Shown piece after piece: positions 6,768 to 11,824 of a stretch of 11,824 bases of DNA. The DNA is taken from assembly GCA_019115725.1 (NCBI GenBank), contig DXCY01000072.1, positions 1-11,824 on the forward strand. The letters run 5' to 3'. Source of the DNA: Candidatus Luteimonas excrementigallinarum. GTDB taxonomy: Bacteria > Pseudomonadota > Gammaproteobacteria > Xanthomonadales > Xanthomonadaceae. The notes under the pieces were generated by a model that saw only the letters and a program-made list of their open reading frames with translations, ran no database searches and was not told the origin of the DNA. A program made the position numbers and the translations under genes. Each line of letters opens with the position of its first letter. The stretch's first letter is position 1.

Positions 6768-6968
6768 ATGACAGCAGCCACTCCTTCTTCCGAACAGGCC
6801 AACGCCCGGCAGACCTATGAGGTCCGTCGCAGCGAGCTGCCGCTGAGCTGCCCGCTGCCGTCGATGGCGGTGTGGAATTCGCATCCGCGCGTGTACCTGC
6901 CGATCGAGGATGACGGCGGCGAGACCAGCTGCCCGTACTGCAGCTCGCACTTCGTCCTGGTCGACTGA
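6768..6968 (+). CDS. Small CHCC zinc-ribbon protein (zf-CHCC/NDUFS6-like)
   Basis: This is a 66-aa protein with a Cys-His-Cys-Cys set: Cys28 (LSCPLP), His39 (NSHPRVYLPI), Cys55 and Cys58 (SCPYC). The order and spacing, with HPRVYLPI before the CPYC knuckle and a hydrophobic end (SSHFVLVD), match the zf-CHCC family (PF10276). That family includes the zinc-binding end of mitochondrial complex I subunit NDUFS6 and many stand-alone bacterial proteins of unknown role. It would bind one zinc ion in the cytoplasm. It is the first gene of the plus-strand glycolipid run and ends 37 bases before the glycosyltransferase. No Shine-Dalgarno is evident before the ATG at 6768. What it does near LPS genes is not known to me. 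Confidence 0.88.
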   Translation: MTAATPSSEQANARQTYEVRRSELPLSCPLPSMAVWNSHPRVYLPIEDDGGETSCPYCSSHFVLVD

Positions 6969-6985
6969 GGCCGCGGCGCCACCAG

Positions 6986-7006
6986 GCCGCCGCCAAGCCG
7001 CCGCCA
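6986..7006 (+). repeat. Short direct repeat at the glycosyltransferase start
   Basis: GCCGCCGCCA occurs at 6986-6995 and again at 6997-7006, where its last base is the A of the start codon. It occupies the place where a Shine-Dalgarno would be. It may only reflect slippage in GCC-rich DNA. Confidence 0.6.
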
Positions 7007-8130
7007 TGCCCGGGCCCAGGCGCCTGACCGTGGTCCAGCTGTTGCCGGCGCTGGAAGCGGGCGGCGTTGAACGCTCCACCATCGAGATCGCCCAGGCGCT
7101 GGTCCGCGCCGGACACCGTGCGCTGGTGGTGTCCGCGGGCGGCCGCCTGGTGCCGGAACTTGAAGCGGCCGGAGCGAGCCATCACACGCTCGATATCGGC
7201 CGCAAATCCCTGCTGACCCTGCGCCACGTTCCGGCGCTGCGGCGTCTGCTTCAGGCGGTCGGGGCGGATATCGTCCATGCACGTTCGCGGCTGCCGGCCT
7301 GGCTTGGCTGGCGCGCGCTGCGCGGCCTGCCCGTCGACCGCCGTCCGCGCTGGGTCACCACCGTTCACGGCCTCAATTCTCCCTCCCGCTACAGCGCCAT
7401 CATGGCCAGCGGCGAGCGGGTGATCTGCGTGTCGCGGACGGTGCGCGATTACGTATGCCACCACTACCCGCAGACCCGGCGGGAGACGCTGCGGGTGATC
7501 CCGCGCGGTATCGATCCCGGTGATTTCCCGCGCAGCGCGCATCCCGACCGCGCGGCCCGTGCCAGCGTGGCGGGACAGTTCCCGGCGCTGTCGGGGAACG
7601 GGCCGCTGCTGCTGCTGCCCGGGCGTGGCACCCGGCTGAAGGGCCATGCCGATGCGCTGGCGCTGCTGGCCGCGCTGCGCGCCGCCGGGATGGATGCACG
7701 GCTGTGGATGCCGGGCGCCCGCGAGGCCGGCCGGGAGCGGTATCTCGCCGAGCTCGAGCGCGAAGCCGCGGCCCACGGCATTGCAGATGCCGTGGCCATC
7801 ACGCCATCCACCTCGGCCATCGCCCGCGCCTACGCCGCCAGCGACCTGGTGTTGCAGCTCTCGCGCAAGCCGGAAGCCTTCGGCCGCACCGTGCTGGAGG
7901 CGCTGTCGGTGGGCCGGCCCGTGCTGGGCTGGGACCATGGCGGCGCCGGTGAGGTGCTGGGCCAGCTGGCGCCGGAGGGCGCCGTGCCACCGTTCGACCT
8001 GCAGGCCCTGGCGGCCCGCGCGCGCATGCTGCTGGCGGCGCCGCCCGATCCTCCAGCTACGATCCCGTATACCCTGTCCGCGATGCAGGACGCCACGCTT
8101 TCCGTGTATGACGAACTCTACGACCGCTGA
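7006..8130 (+). CDS. GT4-type glycosyltransferase
   Basis: This cytoplasmic or membrane-peripheral sugar transferase has the GT-B fold and is 374 aa from the ATG at 7006. The N-terminal Rossmann half has the glycine loop LLPALEAGGVERSTIEIAQAL (about 12-32), the element that marks GT4 enzymes acting on cell-surface glycans. The C-terminal half starts near 199 (PLLLLPGRGTRLKGH) and has the EX7E motif as Glu290...Glu298 (EAFGRTVLE), which binds the nucleotide-sugar donor. An ATG at 6910 would add 32 low-complexity residues and overlap the zinc-ribbon gene, so 7006 is preferred even though no Shine-Dalgarno is seen. It overlaps the ligase gene by 23 bases. Context points to LPS core or O-chain assembly. 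Donor and acceptor sugars cannot be read from the sequence. Confidence 0.92.
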   Translation: MPGPRRLTVVQLLPALEAGGVERSTIEIAQALVRAGHRALVVSAGGRLVPELEAAGASHHTLDIGRKSLLTLRHVPALRRLLQAVGADIVHARSRLPAWLGWRALRGLPVDRRPRWVTTVHGLNSPSRYSAIMASGERVICVSRTVRDYVCHHYPQTRRETLRVIPRGIDPGDFPRSAHPDRAARASVAGQFPALSGNGPLLLLPGRGTRLKGHADALALLAALRAAGMDARLWMPGAREAGRERYLAELEREAAAHGIADAVAITPSTSAIARAYAASDLVLQLSRKPEAFGRTVLEALSVGRPVLGWDHGGAGEVLGQLAPEGAVPPFDLQALAARARMLLAAPPDPPATIPYTLSAMQDATLSVYDELYDR

Positions 8131-9430
8131 CCAGTCCGCGGCCGCGCCGGGATGGCGCTGGTCGCCCCATTTCGTACTCGCCTTCGTGGCCCTGTGGCCC
8201 GCGCCGGGATATGCGGAGGGGGTGATGGTGCTGGGCGCCCTGGTGGCGATCTCCCGGCTGCTGCTGGCACGCTTCGCCCAGGGCACGGCGCTGCTGAGTC
8301 CGCAGGCCTGGGCGCTGACCAGCGTGCTGTTCTGCGCGTACTGGCTGCCTGAGCTGATTTCCACGATCGGTGCGGTGGACGGGCCGCGGGCGCTGCGCGA
8401 ATCCCTGGTGGATCTGCGCTACCTGCCGTTCCTGTGGCTGGTGGCCTCGGCGGTGGCTGACAGCCGCGGACGCACGATCACCTTCGGTGGCCTGGCGGTG
8501 ATCGTGGCGGTCTGGACGCTGGACGGCCTGGCCGAGGCGTTCATCGGCACCAGTCCGCTGTTTTTCGGTATCGATGGCTTCAAGCAGCTGATCAGCGACC
8601 GGCCGATGTGCACGGTGGAGCAGGTGATGGCGGCCGACCGCCTGGGCGGGGTGCTTGGGCCCTGCAACCTGAAGCTCGGACTGGTGCTGGCAAGCCTGTC
8701 GCCGTTCCTGATGTTCCCCGTGGCGCAGCGGTTCGGTATCGGCGGCTGGGTGGTGGCCGTAGTGCTGGTGGGCCTGGTGATCCTGCTCGCAGGGGCGCGG
8801 GCATCGTGGATCACCTATGCGCTGGTGCTGGTGCTGTCGGGCTGGACCCTGGTGGGCTGGAAGCGGATGCTGGGGGTATTCGTCGGCGGCGCCGCAATGC
8901 TCGCGATCCTGACCTTCGTGTCGCCGCAGGTGCAGGAGCGGGTGGAACGCACCGCCCAGCTGGCCACTGCCGACGAGTCGGGCGTGGACGTGGCGCTGTC
9001 CGGGCGGGTACGCATCTGGAGCGCGGCGCTGTGCATGGTGCGCCAGAGCCCGATCAACGGCGTGGGCGTGCGTGGATTCCGCGAGGCCTATCCCGATTGC
9101 GATCCCGATCCGGAGTACCTGGCCGCCTGGGGCGACGGGCCTGCGTTCCATGCCCACCAGATCGTGCTGGAGGTCCTCAGCGAGACCGGCCTGATCGGTC
9201 TGCTGCTGTGGCTGTCCGGGGCGGCGCTGGCGTGGCGCGCGTGGCGCTTCTCCACCCGGCAGGCGCGTGACCGGGCGCGTCCGGCCATGCTGGCGCTGGC
9301 GGTGACGGTGTTCCCGCTCAACACCCACCTGGCGTTCTATTCCACGTTCTGGGGCGGCCTGACCCTGATGCTGGCCGCGCTCTACGCCGGCAGCCTGCTC
9401 GCGCGGGACGAAGAAACCCCGTCCACCTAG
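8108..9430 (+). CDS. O-antigen ligase/polymerase family membrane protein (Wzy_C)
   Basis: This multi-pass inner-membrane protein of 440 aa belongs to the O-antigen ligase family (WaaL/Wzy, PF04932). Hydrophobic helices are spread over about 20-57, 65-82, 104-117, 124-146, 184-204, 212-247, 253-270, 360-377 and 393-432. Family landmarks are GARASW (229-234) with the conserved arginine, the periplasmic-loop segment SGRVRIW (298-304) with Arg300/Arg302, INGVGVRGF (316-324) and HAHQIVLEVLSETGLIGL (348-365) with the key histidine(s). It would transfer undecaprenyl-linked glycan to lipid A-core (ligase) or polymerise repeat units; sequence alone does not separate these. The single-copy setting next to lipid A genes favours ligase, or a role in glycan capping. 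The ATG at 8108 lies inside the end of the glycosyltransferase gene, implying coupled translation. It converges on the acyltransferase, with only 19 bases between the stops. Confidence 0.85.
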   Translation: MTNSTTADQSAAAPGWRWSPHFVLAFVALWPAPGYAEGVMVLGALVAISRLLLARFAQGTALLSPQAWALTSVLFCAYWLPELISTIGAVDGPRALRESLVDLRYLPFLWLVASAVADSRGRTITFGGLAVIVAVWTLDGLAEAFIGTSPLFFGIDGFKQLISDRPMCTVEQVMAADRLGGVLGPCNLKLGLVLASLSPFLMFPVAQRFGIGGWVVAVVLVGLVILLAGARASWITYALVLVLSGWTLVGWKRMLGVFVGGAAMLAILTFVSPQVQERVERTAQLATADESGVDVALSGRVRIWSAALCMVRQSPINGVGVRGFREAYPDCDPDPEYLAAWGDGPAFHAHQIVLEVLSETGLIGLLLWLSGAALAWRAWRFSTRQARDRARPAMLALAVTVFPLNTHLAFYSTFWGGLTLMLAALYAGSLLARDEETPST

Positions 9431-9444
9431 AGGCGCGCCACGTG

Positions 9445-9459
9445 CGCTCCTAGGGAGCG
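9445..9459. terminator. Hairpin between convergent genes, possible bidirectional terminator
   Basis: CGCTCC (9445-9450) and GGAGCG (9454-9459) form a six-pair stem with a three-base loop, located between the ligase stop and the acyltransferase stop and overlapping the latter. No T run follows on either strand, so it would be a weak intrinsic terminator at best. Confidence 0.3.
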
Positions 9460-10370
9460 TCGGCGTAGAGGTTTTTGCCGTCGGGCTGGCGCTTGAAGCG
9501 ACGGTGGATCCACAGGTACTGCGCCGGGGCCGCGCGCGCCATCTGCTCGATGCCGGCAATGATGCGCGCAGTGTCGGCGGTGGCGTCGCCGGAAGGGAAA
9601 TCCTCCACCGGCAGCAGGCGCAGGGTGTAGCCGCCATCGTCGCGGCGCTCGTGCTGGAACAGCAGCACCGCCGCCCCCGACATCCGCGCCAGCTGGTGGG
9701 TGGAGGTGAGGCTGTGCGCAGGCTGGCCGAAGAACGGCACGTACACCGCATCACCGCGGCTGGGATCCTGATCGGGGGCATACCACAGCAGGCCGCCGCG
9801 CTTGAGGTGGCGCAGCGTGCCGCGCACATCCTGCTTGGGGAACATGGCCGTGGCATAGCGGGCGCGCCCGCGGCGCACCGCCCATTCCATCGCCGGCTGG
9901 GCGTGGGGCCGGTACATGCCGGCCAGCGGCGCGTGCTCGCACATCAGGCGCCCGCACACTTCCAGCGTGGTGAAGTGGCCGGACACCACGATCACGCCGC
10001 GACCCTGCGCGCGCGCGGCCTCCATGTGCTCCATGCCTTCGACCACCAGGCCGCGGCGCAGCGGAGCGACGGAACCCCACCAGGCGCGGGCGAACTCGAA
10101 CAGGGCGATGCCCAGTGACGCGAAGTGCTCGCGCAGCAGCCGCTCGCGCGCGCTGGCGTCCAGCTCCGGGAAACACAGCGCAAGATTGCGCGCGGCCACC
10201 TTGCGGCGGCTGGACAGGGTCACGCGCAGGGTGGCGCCGATGACGCGCCCAAGCGCGCGCTGCAGTCCCCAGGGCAGCCGGGCCAGCGCCGCCGCCAGAC
10301 CGATGCCCAGCCATGACGGCCAGTGGCGCGGCGACAGCGGCGGGGAAGGGAAGGAATCTTTGTTCGACAT
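9450..10370 (-). CDS. lpxL: Lipid A biosynthesis acyltransferase (LpxL/HtrB family)
   Basis: This inner-membrane acyltransferase adds a secondary acyl chain to the Kdo-lipid A precursor. It is 306 aa, as usual for LpxL/LpxM enzymes. A hydrophobic N-terminal stretch (about 19-35, SWLGIGLAAALARLPWG) anchors it. The catalytic HX4(D/E) motif is His132...Glu137 (SGHFTTLE). Other family blocks are SSRRKVAARNLALCFPEL (53-70), GMYRPH (151-156), YAPDQDPSRGDAVYVPFFG (197-215) and the C-terminal AQYLWIHRRFK (283-293). The start is the ATG at 10370-10368: the frame is open further upstream, but the extension runs into waaA and lacks family sequence. There is no Shine-Dalgarno, and TACAAT lies six bases before the ATG. 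Whether it transfers laurate or another chain, and whether it matches LpxL rather than LpxM or LpxP, is not settled by sequence alone. It is divergent from waaA, which makes the Kdo-bearing acceptor that such enzymes prefer. Confidence 0.93.
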   Translation of the reverse strand: MSNKDSFPSPPLSPRHWPSWLGIGLAAALARLPWGLQRALGRVIGATLRVTLSSRRKVAARNLALCFPELDASARERLLREHFASLGIALFEFARAWWGSVAPLRRGLVVEGMEHMEAARAQGRGVIVVSGHFTTLEVCGRLMCEHAPLAGMYRPHAQPAMEWAVRRGRARYATAMFPKQDVRGTLRHLKRGGLLWYAPDQDPSRGDAVYVPFFGQPAHSLTSTHQLARMSGAAVLLFQHERRDDGGYTLRLLPVEDFPSGDATADTARIIAGIEQMARAAPAQYLWIHRRFKRQPDGKNLYADAP

Positions 10371-10376
10371 GGAGCG

Positions 10377-10382
10377 ATTGTA
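10377..10382 (-). promoter_or_regulatory. lpxL: Candidate leaderless -10 box for the acyltransferase gene
   Basis: Read on the minus strand this is TACAAT, five of six matches to the TATAAT consensus. It is followed by exactly six bases (CGCTCC) and the ATG at 10370. RNA starting at the usual distance would begin at the start codon. No Shine-Dalgarno is present. Confidence 0.5.
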
Positions 10383-10448
10383 GGGCGCCATGCCCCCGAT
10401 GACCTGCACGCAACGCCCGATGGCCGGCACGGGCCGTGGCTGAACGGC

Positions 10449-10454
10449 TATCCT
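10449..10454 (+). promoter_or_regulatory. waaA: Candidate leaderless -10 box for waaA
   Basis: TATCCT is followed by exactly six bases (TGCACG) and the ATG at 10461, the same geometry as at the acyltransferase and response-regulator starts. There is no Shine-Dalgarno in the preceding 20 bases. Confidence 0.45.
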
Positions 10455-10460
10455 TGCACG

Positions 10461-11771
10461 ATGCGCGAAACCCTCGTTGAACGCCTGCTGCGCGCCCTCT
10501 ATTCGGCCGTGCTGTACGTGCTGGTGCCGGTGACGGTGTACCACCTGATCTGGCGTGGCTTCCGGCAGACGGAATATTTCCAGCGCTGGGGCGAGCGCTA
10601 TGCCTCCTACTCCGACGAGCCGCACCGGGCCACGCTGTGGGTGCACGCGGTGTCGGTGGGCGAGGTCAACGCCGCCGCGCCGCTGGTCGATGCGCTGCTG
10701 GAGCTGCGTCCCGGCATGCGCCTGCTGGTGACCACCATCACCCCGACCGGCTCGGCACGGGTGGGCAAGCTGTGGGGCGACCGGGTCGAGCATGTGTACC
10801 TGCCCTATGACCTGTCCGGCGCAGTGCATCGCTTCCTTGATCACTTCCAGCCGCAGCTGGGCCTGATCGTGGAAACCGAGCTGTGGCCCAACCTGCTGTT
10901 CTGCTGCCGTGATTACGGCGTGCCGGTATACATCGTCAATGCGCGGCTGTCGGCGCGCTCGCTGCGTGGCTACCGCACCCTGCGTCCGCTGGTGTCACGG
11001 GCGCTGCGCACAGTGCGGGTGATCGCCGCGCAGTCGGTGGAGGACGGGCGCCGCTTCCGCCGCCTGGGCGCGCTGGAGACGCAGGTGGCGGTCACCGGCA
11101 ACCTGAAGTACGACATGGCGGTGGATCCGGCGCTGGAGGCCTTCGCCAGCCGGTTCCGCGAGCGCGCGGGCGCGCGTCCGGTATGGATCGCGGCCAGCAC
11201 CCACGTGGATGAAGAAGCCGCGGTGCTCGCCATCCATGCCCGCCTGCGTCAGCGCTGGCCGGACCTGTTGCTGCTGTGGGCGCCGCGGCATCCGGAACGG
11301 TTCCGCCTGGTGACCCAGCAGGCGGTGGATGCCGGCCTGCGTACCGCCACGCGGACCCTGACCCGGGAGCCGGACCTGGCCGATGCCGTGTTTGTGATCG
11401 ACACCCTGGGCGAGCTCACCAGCTTCTACGCCTGTGCAGACGTGGCGTTCGTCGGCGGCAGCCTGCAGGAAGTGGGCGGGCACAACCTGCTGGAACCGGC
11501 CTCGACCGGCACCGCCATCGTCACCGGCCCGTACATGCACAATTTCGCCGATATCGCCCGCCGGCTGCGGGAGGTGGACGCACTGTGCGTCGGTCGCGAT
11601 GCGGACGCGGTCGGCGCCGAGCTGGAAAATCTGCTGGCCGACCCGCAGCAGCGTCAGCGGATGGCCGGGGCCGCTGCCCGGCTGGTGGAAGAAGGGCGCG
11701 GCGCCGTGCAGCGCACCCTCGAAGTGATCCGGGCGGACATGCCGCCGGTCGAGCGGCAGGACGGGCCGTGA
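10461..11771 (+). CDS. waaA: 3-deoxy-D-manno-octulosonic acid (Kdo) transferase
   Basis: This transfers Kdo from CMP-Kdo to the tetraacyl lipid A precursor on the cytoplasmic face of the inner membrane, joining lipid A to the LPS core. It is a GT30-family GT-B enzyme of 436 aa, close to the usual 420-430. An N-terminal helix (about 12-31) anchors it. Diagnostic segments include LWVHAVSVGEVNAA (59-72) with the catalytic-base candidate Glu68, VTTITPTGSAR (90-100), YLPYDL (113-118), VETELWPNLL (137-146), NARLSARSLRGY (160-171), TGNLKYD (212-218), APRHPERF (274-281), DTLGEL (314-319), FVGGSLQEVGGHNLLEP (330-346) and the GPYMHNF end of the donor site (356-362). The loop written STHEGEE in E. coli reads STHVDEE here (247-252). 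The ATG at 10461 matches the family N-terminus. Whether it adds one or two Kdo residues cannot be told from sequence. Confidence 0.97.
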   Translation: MRETLVERLLRALYSAVLYVLVPVTVYHLIWRGFRQTEYFQRWGERYASYSDEPHRATLWVHAVSVGEVNAAAPLVDALLELRPGMRLLVTTITPTGSARVGKLWGDRVEHVYLPYDLSGAVHRFLDHFQPQLGLIVETELWPNLLFCCRDYGVPVYIVNARLSARSLRGYRTLRPLVSRALRTVRVIAAQSVEDGRRFRRLGALETQVAVTGNLKYDMAVDPALEAFASRFRERAGARPVWIAASTHVDEEAAVLAIHARLRQRWPDLLLLWAPRHPERFRLVTQQAVDAGLRTATRTLTREPDLADAVFVIDTLGELTSFYACADVAFVGGSLQEVGGHNLLEPASTGTAIVTGPYMHNFADIARRLREVDALCVGRDADAVGAELENLLADPQQRQRMAGAAARLVEEGRGAVQRTLEVIRADMPPVERQDGP

Positions 11772-11824
11772 GCCCGGCCTGCCGGTAACGGTTCCGGCGT
11801 CGCCTTACTCGACCGAGGAGGGTA
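11772..11824. other. Right-edge tail without a supported gene
   Basis: CCGGCCTGCCGG (11774-11785) could form a short GC stem after waaA but has no T run, so I do not call a terminator. On the minus strand one frame enters from the right edge and ends at a TAA (11807-11805) after five codons (PSSVE). That could be the end of a convergent gene, but it is far too short to judge. Confidence 0.3.

Larger units (their letters stand above)
10371..10460. promoter_or_regulatory. Divergent acyltransferase/waaA promoter region
   Basis: These 90 bp separate the two starts and carry a -10 candidate at each edge (listed separately). CACGGGCCGTG (10428-10438) is a perfect inverted repeat with one central base. 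It sits where the -35 element of waaA would be, so it could be an operator. The acyltransferase promoter has only a poor -35 (AGGTCA, 17 bases upstream of TACAAT). Confidence 0.45.

Noticed and set aside
6910..7005. Upstream ATG start for the glycosyltransferase
   Set aside because: The 32 extra residues are low-complexity and overlap the zinc-ribbon gene. The family N-terminus begins just after 7006.
7646..8107. N-terminal extension of the ligase frame
   Set aside because: It runs through the glycosyltransferase gene in another frame with Arg/Pro/Cys-rich shadow sequence. The membrane protein begins naturally at the ATG at 8108.
6271..8364. 697-codon open frame on the minus strand
   Set aside because: It lies antisense to the small membrane protein, zinc-ribbon, glycosyltransferase and ligase genes. 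The translation is Arg/Gln/His/Pro-rich with no domain, a typical shadow frame in GC-rich DNA.
8057..9856. 599-codon open frame on the minus strand
   Set aside because: It is antisense to the ligase and out of frame with the acyltransferase. The composition is low in hydrophobic order and no motif is visible.
10371..10844. N-terminal extension of the acyltransferase frame upstream of 10370
   Set aside because: It would read through the start of waaA on the opposite strand and shows no acyltransferase-like residues.
11805..11824. Possible C-terminus of a convergent minus-strand gene (five codons and a TAA)
   Set aside because: Five codons cannot support a gene call. Sequence beyond the right edge is required.
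1..11824. Mobile element, prophage, CRISPR array, tRNA or rRNA
   Set aside because: No transposase or integrase motifs, no terminal inverted repeats, no regularly spaced repeats and no tRNA-like cloverleaf were seen. Codon character is uniform across the genes.

Overview
This is a GC-rich, gene-dense window whose gene families and layout fit a gammaproteobacterium of the Xanthomonadaceae/Lysobacteraceae (Xanthomonas, Stenotrophomonas, Lysobacter or Luteimonas type). That placement is inferred from base composition, the kind of lipopolysaccharide (LPS) genes and the overall look of the proteins, not from a database search. All recognisable genes look intact except the first, which runs off the left edge. 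I see no rRNA, tRNA, CRISPR array, insertion sequence, integrase or attachment site.

Region 1 (1-801): the N-terminal 217 residues of a periplasmic adaptor (membrane fusion protein) on the minus strand, followed by a 150-bp divergent intergenic region with two overlapping perfect palindromes.

Region 2 (802-6210): a tight plus-strand run of five genes: ABC ATPase, ABC-2 permease, a probably exported amidohydrolase fused to a C-terminal CIA30-like domain, a DesK/NarL-class histidine kinase with a multi-pass membrane sensor, and a NarL-type response regulator. Overlaps and short gaps (1-nt overlap, 31, 3 and 39 nt) point to one functional unit: an exporter, a periplasmic metal-dependent hydrolase and their own two-component control. 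Export or detoxification of, and response to, an envelope-active compound is the simplest reading, but the substrate is unknown. An unassigned four-helix membrane protein (6262-6690) follows.

Region 3 (6768-11771): envelope-glycolipid genes. A small CHCC zinc-ribbon protein, a GT4 glycosyltransferase and an O-antigen ligase-like polymerase/ligase lie on the plus strand. They converge on a minus-strand LpxL-type lipid A acyltransferase, which diverges from waaA, the Kdo transferase. Together these would complete lipid A, add Kdo, and build and ligate outer saccharide. The last 53 bp hold no gene I can support.

Three genes (response regulator, acyltransferase, waaA) lack a Shine-Dalgarno sequence and each has a TANNNT box exactly six bases before the ATG, which suggests leaderless transcription.
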